In this document: positions 16,650 to 24,995 of the stretch, piece after piece
Position numbering within the stretch: the first letter of the stretch is position 1
How the letters are laid out: each line of letters starts with the position of its first letter
NCBI GenBank assembly: GCA_002499905.1
Contig: DANP01000016.1
Coordinates: 1 to 64,000, forward strand
Origin: Methanolinea sp. UBA277
GTDB lineage: Archaea; Halobacteriota; Methanomicrobia; Methanomicrobiales; Methanospirillaceae
Length of the DNA stretch: 64,000 bases
Reading direction: 5' to 3'
Made by a program: the position numbers and the translations under genes
The notes under the pieces: generated by a model
Database searches by the model: none
Seen by the model: only the letters and a program-made list of their open reading frames with translations
Told to the model about the DNA's origin: nothing

Positions 16650-18245
16650 TCACCTGAGCTGTGCTAGTGGATGGTTCTCCATGACCAGCTTCCCGGTCCG
16701 GATATCCCGTGCAGAGGCACGGAGCTGCCGTGAGGCATCGATGGAGAACCACACCTCAAGACGCGGTTCGCCCCTGACCGCCGGAGGATCAACCGGTATG
16801 AGCGTCAGGGTCCGCTCGTTTATCCAGGCGGATCCGCCTGGTCCTCCAGGCAGGTCCTCCTCCCCGGCAACCTCAACAGTCCCGGACTGACGCACCACCA
16901 GTTCCCGGAAGGACTGGCCGGGTGATCCTCTGCCAGTTCCCTGCCGTTCGTACAGGGGGATCCCCATCCGTGCCTGTCCATCATAGGTGGCCTGGATCCT
17001 GATCCGCGCAACCGGCCCCCGGCTGGGGACCGGTGTTCCCGGTTTCACCAGGGTTTTCAGGTCAAATTCCCCGGTCGGCGGATTCCATACCCGGATGGCG
17101 TACTCGTGCAGGATCCGGTCGGTCCGGGATGTTCCGCAGGAGGATATTGCAGCTCCGCGCACCAGCACATCGAGGGGCTGGTCGATGATGACCCTCCCTG
17201 CACCAAACCGGGCTTTCACCAGATCCTGCAGGCACGGAATACTGCTGGTGCCGCCGGCCATAATAACGGCGGTGAGGGTTGCTTCCGTATACCCGCGGGA
17301 GAACGCGCTGTTCAGCGCCAGTTCGATAGCTGACCCGACTGCGGTAAAGAATCCGCGGGATTCGAGGATCTGTTCAAGATCTTTTCCCGTCATGCTGATC
17401 GTTTCTGTTTCGGTTACCCGGACCGGGGCGTGATCATTGCATGACAGTGTCTCCTTTACATCCCTGCATGCGGGGAGCAGTCGCGCCACCGTCAGAGGGT
17501 CATCAGGGTTCAGCCCGGCCCGCTGCATCACTTCATCGCAGAGCCAGCGGTCGATGACTCTTCCCCCGGTATCGGCAGATGCTGATCCGAGCACCCGGCT
17601 GCGGAAGCTGCCTTCATCCCCGGCGGCTGTGACGATGGAGACCTCTGTCCGGTCACCCCCGATATCGATGACCATGAAGGGATCACCCTGCCGAATGCCG
17701 GGCAGGCATGCGGCCGCCGCCGCGGCGGGAGCATCGATGACCCGGACAGACGAAAACCCGCTCTTCTCGGTTATCTCCGCGAGCCATCCGGCGTTGCCTT
17801 CATCAGATCCTGGCGGGACGACGAAGACCAGCTCAGCGGTCCGGGATCCCTGGCCCTCGCGGAGGGCAGACAGGACCGGCACGATGAAATCTGATGCCGC
17901 TTCCGGGTAGCTGATCAGGCGCCCTTTTGCCGGGAACCGGACCGGACTCCGGCTGCGGAGATACCAGCTCATCCACTTCACCGTGGCAGGATCGTCCCGG
18001 AGCCCTGCCGCTGTCACCTGTGACCCGATCAGGCACCCGCCCGATGGTGTATAGTGGATAAGGGAGGGGACGACGGGGAATGGTTGGCCGGTCTGGCCCG
18101 CAACCGGGACCTGGCACGAAAATCCGGGAACAGAGACCGGGCAGGCGATCGGGTTCTCCCATCCGGTACGGGTAGCAATTTTCGTGGTATTGTTCCCAAA
18201 GTCCACAGCAATGAGCCGGTGGCCTGACAGTCCTTCGGGATGCAC
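16650..18245 (-). CDS. Divergent Hsp70 (DnaK-like) protein
   Basis: 531 aa with the actin/Hsp70 ATPase fold: phosphate-1 'VDFGNNTTK' (14-22), phosphate-2 'VIDIGGDRTEVSIV' (192-205) and adenosine motif 'AGGTSSIP' (330-337). From about 375 on, a beta-sandwich substrate-binding domain can be followed ('LVKPGTPVPSRG', 'LEVWFSIDASRQLRASARD', 'TGKL'). The helical lid that closes DnaK is missing, which explains the shorter length (DnaK is about 630 aa). The phosphate motifs are altered relative to DLGTTNS and DLGGGT. No dnaJ or grpE is near; instead it is the fifth gene of an operon with a Ycf46-like AAA ATPase and a WD40 protein, 4 nt after the latter. Likely a dedicated chaperone for that system. 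Confidence 0.87.
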   Translation of the reverse strand: MHPEGLSGHRLIAVDFGNNTTKIATRTGWENPIACPVSVPGFSCQVPVAGQTGQPFPVVPSLIHYTPSGGCLIGSQVTAAGLRDDPATVKWMSWYLRSRSPVRFPAKGRLISYPEAASDFIVPVLSALREGQGSRTAELVFVVPPGSDEGNAGWLAEITEKSGFSSVRVIDAPAAAAAACLPGIRQGDPFMVIDIGGDRTEVSIVTAAGDEGSFRSRVLGSASADTGGRVIDRWLCDEVMQRAGLNPDDPLTVARLLPACRDVKETLSCNDHAPVRVTETETISMTGKDLEQILESRGFFTAVGSAIELALNSAFSRGYTEATLTAVIMAGGTSSIPCLQDLVKARFGAGRVIIDQPLDVLVRGAAISSCGTSRTDRILHEYAIRVWNPPTGEFDLKTLVKPGTPVPSRGPVARIRIQATYDGQARMGIPLYERQGTGRGSPGQSFRELVVRQSGTVEVAGEEDLPGGPGGSAWINERTLTLIPVDPPAVRGEPRLEVWFSIDASRQLRASARDIRTGKLVMENHPLAQLR

Positions 18246-18248
18246 GTG

Positions 18249-21050
18249 TCAGTCTCCTGCAAGCTCGATCTCATAGCCCCCGGCCAGGGGCGGGTCGGGG
18301 CAGAGCGCGACAGTCTTCCGGAGACCTCCTGCGAGCAGAACCTCGATCCACTGCCATGGCTGGATAAGTGCGCTGTCAGCGCCCGCGGCATCAGCGAGGT
18401 ACCCCCTGACACGGGCATGGTCATCAGGTGTGCATTCTGCCGGAATCCTGGTCCACGGCAGGTCCCGGAAGATGCAGAGCCCCTGATCATGAGCCGAAAG
18501 GAGCTCACTGTCGTCCCTGACCGGGAGCAGTCCGGTCACCCTGCCTGCCCTGCTCTCACGGAACTGGATGAGATCACCATCGGGAATGGTCCAGAGGCCG
18601 AGCAATCCGCTCTCATCCCCGCTTGCGAGCACACCACTCCCTGCGAATACAAGCCGGCTGATGCGATCCCGGTGCCCCTTCAGGACCGCGATCGTTCCTC
18701 CGTCGGGAACACTCCAGAGCCGTATAGTATGGTCCCAAGAACCGGTGGCAAGGATGGTTCCGTCAGCGGAGAATGCCGAGGAGGAGACCACCCGCCGGTG
18801 CCCTGTGAGGATGGCGCCGGAGGTGCCGGCTGTCACATCCCAGATTCGGGCCGTCCGATCCTGTGAGGTGCTCGCAAGGAGGTTCCCCAGCGATGAAAAA
18901 GATACAGAGGTGACCGGGCTCGCATGCCCGCGGAGTATCACCGGAGGATTATCGTTCTCCACAGTGTGGAGGTACACGGCTGCATCCCACCCGCCTGCAG
19001 CGATCCGGGAAGACGAGGGATCCGAAGCGAGCGATGAGATCGATCCGGTATGGCCCCGGAGGGTTCGGATTACTGTCCCGTCCGGAAGCCGGATGAGGAG
19101 GAGGGAACCGTCAGAACCGGCAACGGCCGCGGCAGTCCCGCTCGGAAGCAGCACCAGAGCAGTGATGCCCGGTATATAGGTTTCCACCATTCCCCGGTAT
19201 TCCCGTCCAGGGAGATCCCAGAGATGGATGACACTTCCGGAGCCGGCGACTGCCAGCAATCCGGACCCGGCAGTGGCACTGATGCAGGTGACGGAGGAAC
19301 TATGCCCCTCCGTGCAGTGGAGGAGTGTCCCGTCATTCGAACGTCGCACCTCGAGTGTTCCGTTCCACCCGGAAGAGCAGATCGTTCCCGGTACGGCAGC
19401 CGACAGGTGGCGGATACCCCCCGTCCTTCCGGTGAAGAAGATCGGATTTCCCGGGCCCGGTACCGGGAGGATATGGACCATCCCGCTCCTGGTCCCGGCG
19501 GCACACCAGCTGCCGTCGGGAGATGCGCAGAGCGCGCCCACTCCCGACCGGTGAACCGGGTATGAACAGATCTCCCTGCCATCCGGTACCGCGTATACTG
19601 TGACGATTCCGTTTGCATCCCCTGCCGCCGCCCATTTCCCGGATGCGGCAAACGCTGTAGCGGTCATTTCCGGGCAGCCGGCAGTTCTGATCAGACGCCC
19701 TGAACCTGTATCGCGGAACATGAGCGGTCCCTGTGTCGAACCGGTGACCAGGAGCCCTTCGGGGGCAGGGAAGAGAAAGAGGACCGGCCCCGGATGATCC
19801 GGTTCGAGGCGGCTTCCCTGCCGCTCCCTGTCTGACCAGAACCACACGGTACCATCCTCGTGCCCTGAGAAGATTACCCCGGACCCTGTGACGACGATGC
19901 CGGTGACCGCGGTGGAGGGATGTTCCGGGATCTGCACCCGCCGGCCATCAGTGAGGCTGACCAGGGTAATGCCCCCGTCACTTCTCCCGCAGACCACGCA
20001 CCGGGAGTCTGGAGTAAAGGAGAGCACGGTAACCGCAGAACCACCGCTGTCATGCTTCCCTGCCAGCCGCCCGGCCGGGAGCTCCACGACGCATAGCATT
20101 CCCCTGCTCCCCCCGAATCCCACCCACCGCCCGTCAGCGGACCAGGCTGCTGCCAGGATACTTCCTGCGCCGCTGGGATGGGTACAGACAAGATCTCCGC
20201 TTGGGATCTTCCGGATCTCTATGGTTCCATCATAGCAGCCTGCTGCGAGGAAACGGCCGGTGGGATCGATGACTGCCCGGGAATACTGAGCCGCACCTCC
20301 GGGGAAGATGGCGCGGATATCGTCTGCCAATTCCGGATACTGGAACCCCTCGGGCACCACAGCATACAGCCTCCTCCAGAATTCAGGGTCTCCATCCGGC
20401 GGCAGGTAACCGGCATCCTTCAGATTACAGGTAATGGTGTATGCTGCGGAGAGCGGTGTGGAAAAAAGCAGCTGCGCGCAGGTTTCATAATCCCCCTGTG
20501 CAACCAGCCGCCGTGCAATGAGATCCCACGCCGCACCGGGCACCGCTCTACCCGGCACACCGGTGTTACCAGCACCACCTGCCAGGAGTTCGGGCCTTCC
20601 CCAGGTGGTGAGGGCACGGATGATCCGCACCCTCGTGCTCCATGGCGCTTCCTGGTAAGCCCGGACAAGCAGCCCGGCAGCATTGTCACTACTGCTGAAT
20701 GCGCCGTGCTGGCCGGAGAGGAGGTAAAAGAGTGCCCTGCTCTGCGAATCGCGGGGTGCATACCCCCTCTCGCGGCAGAGGTCGGCCAGCGGCCTGTTCT
20801 CCCGGGATATCACCATTGAACAGCAGACCTCCTGTCCGGCCGCAGGGAGGGCGGAAAGTGCCTCCCGTGCCAGGGACGCCGCTTCCCGGTCACCGGAATC
20901 CAGGGTCTCACAGAGTTCAACCACGGCTGATGCGTCTCCCGCCGCTGCTTCCCGGGCACAGCGGGAAAGCCCCGAACGCCGCATTATCCTCCCGATTACC
21001 GGAGCCTGCAGCCCGATCTTCCTGCGTGAAATGTCCCGGTCAGGGCTCAT
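18249..21050 (-). CDS. Large WD40 protein with helical N-terminal domain
   Basis: 933 aa. Residues 1 to about 240 are alpha-helical in character and Ala/Leu/Arg-rich, like HEAT/TPR-type repeats ('AGDASAVVELCETL', 'REALSALPAAG'). From about 250 to 870 run roughly 13-14 WD40-type repeats, enough for two beta-propellers; the clearest copies are near the end ('LRGHASPVTSVSFSSLGN', 'ARIWDVTAG', 'TIRLWSVPDGGTIA'). No signal peptide or membrane segment, so cytoplasmic. It lies between the AAA ATPase (5 nt) and Hsp70 (4 nt) and is probably the scaffold or substrate adaptor of the complex. Multi-repeat WD40 proteins are uncommon in methanogens. Confidence 0.88.
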   Translation of the reverse strand: MSPDRDISRRKIGLQAPVIGRIMRRSGLSRCAREAAAGDASAVVELCETLDSGDREAASLAREALSALPAAGQEVCCSMVISRENRPLADLCRERGYAPRDSQSRALFYLLSGQHGAFSSSDNAAGLLVRAYQEAPWSTRVRIIRALTTWGRPELLAGGAGNTGVPGRAVPGAAWDLIARRLVAQGDYETCAQLLFSTPLSAAYTITCNLKDAGYLPPDGDPEFWRRLYAVVPEGFQYPELADDIRAIFPGGAAQYSRAVIDPTGRFLAAGCYDGTIEIRKIPSGDLVCTHPSGAGSILAAAWSADGRWVGFGGSRGMLCVVELPAGRLAGKHDSGGSAVTVLSFTPDSRCVVCGRSDGGITLVSLTDGRRVQIPEHPSTAVTGIVVTGSGVIFSGHEDGTVWFWSDRERQGSRLEPDHPGPVLFLFPAPEGLLVTGSTQGPLMFRDTGSGRLIRTAGCPEMTATAFAASGKWAAAGDANGIVTVYAVPDGREICSYPVHRSGVGALCASPDGSWCAAGTRSGMVHILPVPGPGNPIFFTGRTGGIRHLSAAVPGTICSSGWNGTLEVRRSNDGTLLHCTEGHSSSVTCISATAGSGLLAVAGSGSVIHLWDLPGREYRGMVETYIPGITALVLLPSGTAAAVAGSDGSLLLIRLPDGTVIRTLRGHTGSISSLASDPSSSRIAAGGWDAAVYLHTVENDNPPVILRGHASPVTSVSFSSLGNLLASTSQDRTARIWDVTAGTSGAILTGHRRVVSSSAFSADGTILATGSWDHTIRLWSVPDGGTIAVLKGHRDRISRLVFAGSGVLASGDESGLLGLWTIPDGDLIQFRESRAGRVTGLLPVRDDSELLSAHDQGLCIFRDLPWTRIPAECTPDDHARVRGYLADAAGADSALIQPWQWIEVLLAGGLRKTVALCPDPPLAGGYEIELAGD

Positions 21051-21055
21051 GGCGG

Positions 21056-22624
21056 TCAGGTTTCCTTCACCAGGGGGTCGAGCCTGATGCCGGACCCGGA
21101 TCTCGTTTCAGATCGCTCTGGAGCCGAGGCAGCAACCGCCCTTCCTTCCTGAAGCCATCTCCGGAGGGAATCGACCACTTCCCGCTGCGATACCGAGAGG
21201 GGAACCTGTGCCCTGAGCGCCGAGAGGATATCTTCAGTCGTGATTGCCCGCATATCCTGGTTGAACGCCAGGTACATGGCATCGATGACTGTCTGCTCGA
21301 TCTCGGCCCCGACATATCCTTCAGAGGTCCGTGCGAGGAGATCGAGATCGAAGCTCTCAGGAATGCACTTTCGTTTCTTCAGGTGCACCGAGAAAATATC
21401 CTTCCGTTCCGATGCGCCGGGCAGGTCGAGGAAAAAGATCTCGTCAAACCGACCCTTCCGGAGCAGTTCCGGAGGGAGGGCAGAGATGTCGTTTGCTGTC
21501 GCCACCACAAAGCAGGGGGCGGTCTTGTCCTGCATCCAGGTCAGAATACTCGCAAATACGCGCTGGCCGGTTCCGGCATCACCCGATCCGAAGGAGAATC
21601 CTTTCTCCATCTCGTCTATCCACAGGATGCAGGGGGAGATGGTCTCGGCCAGCCTGAGGGCGCGCCGTGTCCGCTCCTCCGACTCTCCCACAAAACTCCC
21701 AAAGAGCGCCCCGACATCAAGCCTGAGCAGCGGGAGACGCCAGAGCCCGGCGATCATCTTTGCGGTCAGGCTCTTCCCGGTCCCCGGGATCCCGATCAGG
21801 GCGATCCCTTTCGGGGAGGGGAGGCCGTACTCCCGGGCCTCCCGGGTGAATGCCCGTTCCCGGAGGCGAAGCCAGTCCTTGAGGACGGCGAGCCCCCCGA
21901 CGTTCTCCGGGGTCTCGGTACCGCTGTAGAACTCGAGGGCTTCGCTCTGGGAAAGGATGCTCTTCTTCTCTGCTACCACCTCATCGATGTCCCGGTCATC
22001 GATTCTCCCGTGCATGACGATGGCTTTTGAAAAGGATCGCCGGGCCTGGTTGAGGGACATCCCGAGCGCACCCTGGATCAGCTTCTCACGGCCGAGTGAG
22101 GTCAGCGTGCACTCGACACCGCTGCTCCGGACCAGCTGGTCGAGCTCGAGCTCGAGCTCCCGTGCTGACGGCGGGGGGAGGTGCAGGATAACGCTCTCAT
22201 CGCGGATCTCATCAGGGAGCTTGAAGGACGGGGTGATGATCACCATGGACCGGCGGCTGTACCGGAACTTCTGGGCATAGTTCCGGACCTTCCGCTTGAC
22301 CGCCGGATTGTTCCAGTACTCGTGGAAGTCCTTCAGAACGATGACCGCCTGCTCATCGGTCTTCTGCATTTCATCGAGTCCTGCAAGGGGATCCCGGGCC
22401 GGGGCCGAAAACCCGGTCCCGACAACCGTGGAATAGCCATCGACAATGTCCCAGCTCACGCACTGCCGCGGCGGGCTCCACCGCTCGCAGACCTCGCGGA
22501 CAAGCTGCATGGCACGCTCCTCTTCGGGAGTGACCAGGGCGATCAGGGTGACCCTGGACCGGAGTGCGAGATCGACCTGGTCGCGAAGGTCTTCGAAGCC
22601 TTTCTGCGGCATGATCAGGTCCAC
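21056..22624 (-). CDS. AAA ATPase, Ycf46-like
   Basis: 522 aa. A degenerate N-terminal ATPase-like domain (1 to about 200, 'LIALVTPEEERA', 'VIVLKDFHEYW') precedes a canonical AAA module: Walker A GIPGTGKS (278-285), Walker B ILWIDE (333-338), sensor 1 ATAND (375-379), GRFDE (391-395). This two-part layout is that of Ycf46, an AAA protein of cyanobacteria and plastids with an unclear, photosynthesis-linked role. The C-terminal about 60 residues are Ser/Arg-rich. It overlaps the DUF1257 gene by 10 nt. Expected to be a cytoplasmic remodelling ATPase that acts with the DUF1257, WD40 and Hsp70 proteins encoded beside it. Confidence 0.9.
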   Translation of the reverse strand: MDLIMPQKGFEDLRDQVDLALRSRVTLIALVTPEEERAMQLVREVCERWSPPRQCVSWDIVDGYSTVVGTGFSAPARDPLAGLDEMQKTDEQAVIVLKDFHEYWNNPAVKRKVRNYAQKFRYSRRSMVIITPSFKLPDEIRDESVILHLPPPSARELELELDQLVRSSGVECTLTSLGREKLIQGALGMSLNQARRSFSKAIVMHGRIDDRDIDEVVAEKKSILSQSEALEFYSGTETPENVGGLAVLKDWLRLRERAFTREAREYGLPSPKGIALIGIPGTGKSLTAKMIAGLWRLPLLRLDVGALFGSFVGESEERTRRALRLAETISPCILWIDEMEKGFSFGSGDAGTGQRVFASILTWMQDKTAPCFVVATANDISALPPELLRKGRFDEIFFLDLPGASERKDIFSVHLKKRKCIPESFDLDLLARTSEGYVGAEIEQTVIDAMYLAFNQDMRAITTEDILSALRAQVPLSVSQREVVDSLRRWLQEGRAVAASAPERSETRSGSGIRLDPLVKET

Positions 22625-23010
22625 CTCCTCACCATGATCCGTATGGATCCATCCTCCTCCTCACTCCGTTCCACCAGGGAGAAACCCTCTTTCTCGGTCT
22701 GTTCACGGATCATCCGCTCCGCGTAGGTTCGCTGAACACGGGCGAGCGTTCCGGCCAGGCGGTCAAGGATCTGACGGTCCTTTCTCCCCATTCCCCACCA
22801 GTCGGCAACGAGATTGTAGCACCCGTCACCGTCCTTCACGAAGCCGATCCCGTTTCCATTCTTTGTGCTGATCGAGAGGTCGATTTCGCGGACCCCGACC
22901 CTGCTCCTGATCGTTCCTCCTTCCGTGACCTCGTACCCGAGTTCCCTGAGGGAGGCGGTGAGAACCTCCCTGTCTCTGAGCGCGGTCCTGACTCGTGAAA
23001 AATGCGACAC
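22615..23010 (-). CDS. DUF1257 (Ycf35-like) protein
   Basis: 131 aa from a GTG at 23010, giving the family start 'MSHFSRVRT'; GGGGG lies 6 nt before it and the G of the preceding TAG stop is shared with the GTG. Conserved features: 'LRELGYEV', 'YNLVADWWGMG', and the C-terminal 'DGSIRIMVRRW'. DUF1257 includes plastid/cyanobacterial Ycf35, whose function is unknown. An ATG seven codons upstream gives a longer form that is less likely. Its tight coupling to a radical SAM activase in front and a Ycf46-like ATPase behind strongly suggests a joint function. Confidence 0.85.
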   Translation of the reverse strand: MSHFSRVRTALRDREVLTASLRELGYEVTEGGTIRSRVGVREIDLSISTKNGNGIGFVKDGDGCYNLVADWWGMGRKDRQILDRLAGTLARVQRTYAERMIREQTEKEGFSLVERSEEEDGSIRIMVRRWT

Positions 23011-23609
23011 TAGCATCCCCCTGTATTCATAAAACAAAGGAAATCATGGTGATCGGGAAAACCGGTTGCGGTGATGACCCCTTCAGGGCTGATGGTATAT
23101 TCGACGGTTCCCGCAGCCTGACCTGATTCATCCTCCCTCCCTTTGAGCAGGTCCGAGAGGTGCACAATCTCCTGGTTTGCAGATGCCCGGAGCGGGTGGC
23201 TGCAGGGGAGGTCCGGGCGGTAAGGTCCGGTGATGAGGAGATCGGTAGCATGGAGGAGTGCGTTCCATGATGCCCGCTGCCGCAACCGGAGCTCCCGGTA
23301 GGGAAATCCGGTGAAGGTGACCACGGTGAGCCCCTTTTCCCTGACCAGTTCTCCGACCTCCGCCAGTGCCGCCGCCTGGCAGAACGGCTCTCCCCCGGAG
23401 AAGGTGACCCCTTCGATGTCCGGAAGGGCAGTGATCCGGTCTGCGAGGTCTCCTGTCCGGATCCTGTTCCGGGGCGCAAACGGCCAGAGATCCTGGTTGA
23501 AACAGCCGCTGCATCGGAGGGGACACCCCTGTACCCAGATCACTGCCCTCCTTCCCGGACCATTGACCGTTGAACAGGCCAGGAACCCTGCATAATTGAG
23601 CTCGGTCAC
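23010..23609 (-). CDS. NrdG-like radical SAM activating enzyme
   Basis: 199 aa, the size of anaerobic ribonucleotide reductase/PflA-type activases. The cluster motif is C29-x3-C33-x2-C36 ('GCPLRCSGC') followed by 'FNQDLWPF'; 'VTFSGGEPFCQA' is the SAM-binding GGEP site. Such enzymes normally make a glycyl radical on a partner. No glycyl radical enzyme is in the window, so the target is unknown. First gene of the six-gene operon; the coupling to DUF1257 suggests that one of the operon proteins or a shared client is the substrate. It could also be a queuosine-type or other small radical SAM synthase, but 'GPGRRAVIWVQGC' is typical for the activase group. Confidence 0.87.
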   Translation of the reverse strand: MTELNYAGFLACSTVNGPGRRAVIWVQGCPLRCSGCFNQDLWPFAPRNRIRTGDLADRITALPDIEGVTFSGGEPFCQAAALAEVGELVREKGLTVVTFTGFPYRELRLRQRASWNALLHATDLLITGPYRPDLPCSHPLRASANQEIVHLSDLLKGREDESGQAAGTVEYTISPEGVITATGFPDHHDFLCFMNTGGC

Positions 23610-23708
23610 CGTTCACCACACAGGGCACCGGAACGCGGGGGGGGCTCTCCACCCCGATCCCTGAAGTACCAGAACAAGGTTTTTCAGTTCCCTGTCATAA
23701 GTTCTTCC

Positions 23709-23736
23709 ACATTTGTCCACTCTTTGGGACAAATGT
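23709..23736. repeat. Perfect 10-bp inverted repeat, candidate operator
   Basis: ACATTTGTCC, 8-nt spacer, GGACAAATGT, about 100 bp upstream of the radical SAM gene and 150 bp upstream of endA, in the 275-bp divergent region. A short direct repeat (GTATTAC twice) follows at 23736-23754. The length and spacing fit a dimeric regulator site; no flanking T-run suggests a terminator. Confidence 0.6.
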
Positions 23737-23884
23737 ATTACAATGGTATTACCTAAGGATTATTTTTCTGTCCGAACGGTCCGGGATCGCACTTGAATAA
23801 TATGGCTCATTTTTCCATTTTAACCCATAATATTTTATGAATCGGTTCAGCAGGGTTGCACATTGTATGCTTTAAGAATGATCA

Positions 23885-24985
23885 ATGGGTTCTGACCAGG
23901 GCCCCGGAATGGTCTGCCCGCTCCAACCGTCCTGTCGCCCGGCTCCTATTATAACTGAAGGGAGCACACGGATAGGTGTGAAGGCGAGGTTTGACGGGAC
24001 CTGGGTCCGGCTCGGGAACGAAGGACGGGCACTCTACGACCAGAGCGGCTACGGGAGGCCCGATGACGACGGTCTCCGGCTTGCACCTGAAGAAGCCTGC
24101 TACCTTTTGCACCGCGGACGGATCGGGATCGAAGGCTACGATTTCGACACCCTCGTCGCACACTTCGCCCGCAGACCCGAATTTCTCCGTACGTTCCTCG
24201 TGTACCGGGATCTCCGGGAACGAGGGTATGCGGTCCAGAGCGGCCCCCACGATTTCCGGGTGTTCCGTCGTGGCCAGAGGCCGGGGACCGGCCAGTCCCA
24301 GTACATGGTCCGGGTGCTCTCCGAACGGGATCTCATCGATTTCGAAGCCCTCATCCACGAGGCGCTGGCCTCGTCCCGGATGCGCAAGCAGCACGTCCTT
24401 GCCGTCGTGGATGATGAGAATGAACTGACCTACTACGAGATCAAGGTCCAGAACCTTCCTGATGCCGGGGAAAAGCCCGGCATCGGCCCGCTGGAAGGAG
24501 TGCTCCTCGGACGATCCGCACTCGTCCATCCCGCACCCCCCCGGGACGAACCGGTTGCGGGGTTCGGCATGCATCTCGATCCCGAACGTATGATCCTCGC
24601 CCCGTTGGAGATCCTCCACCTCATGGCAACCGGAATACTGACACTCCGGGATAGCGGTTCTCCCGTCGATGCAGACCACTATTTTGCCATGGTCGCTGCC
24701 GCAGATGTAGAACTCGCCGAGAAGGCCGCGGTGTACCAGGATCTACGCCACCACGGGTACATTCCCAAGACCGGCTACAAGTTCGGGCACCACTTCAGGG
24801 TGTACTCGGGAGAGAAGGTTCATTCCGAGATGCTGGTGCATGCCATTGCCGGGGGTGTCCGCCTCCCGATGAGCAGCATCTCGCGTTCAGTCAGGCTCGC
24901 CCACAGTGTCAAAAAGAAGATGTTGTTTGGTCATCAATATACTACAGGAATCCAATACGTTGAATTTGCACGGATAAAACTTTGA
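23885..24985 (+). CDS. endA: tRNA-splicing endonuclease, two-repeat (homodimer) type
   Basis: 366 aa, about twice the length of the 170-180 aa homotetrameric EndA, consistent with the duplicated form that works as a homodimer; a degenerate N-terminal repeat (to about 170) precedes an active C-terminal repeat. The catalytic region near the end shows 'YKFGHHFRVY', 'HSEMLVHAI' (His) and 'SVKKKMLFG' (Lys). It cuts introns from pre-tRNA at the bulge-helix-bulge. The start is uncertain: a second ATG eight codons later (23909) is possible. TATA-like ATAATATTTTAT lies at about 23827-23838. It leads an operon of tRNA-related genes, 10 nt before trpS. Confidence 0.9.
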   Translation: MGSDQGPGMVCPLQPSCRPAPIITEGSTRIGVKARFDGTWVRLGNEGRALYDQSGYGRPDDDGLRLAPEEACYLLHRGRIGIEGYDFDTLVAHFARRPEFLRTFLVYRDLRERGYAVQSGPHDFRVFRRGQRPGTGQSQYMVRVLSERDLIDFEALIHEALASSRMRKQHVLAVVDDENELTYYEIKVQNLPDAGEKPGIGPLEGVLLGRSALVHPAPPRDEPVAGFGMHLDPERMILAPLEILHLMATGILTLRDSGSPVDADHYFAMVAAADVELAEKAAVYQDLRHHGYIPKTGYKFGHHFRVYSGEKVHSEMLVHAIAGGVRLPMSSISRSVRLAHSVKKKMLFGHQYTTGIQYVEFARIKL

Positions 24986-24995
24986 GAGAGGTAGC

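Noticed and set aside
20699..22030. 443-codon open frame on the plus strand
   Set aside because: Antisense shadow of the AAA ATPase and WD40 genes; Arg/Pro/Gly-rich composition and no ribosome site or family.
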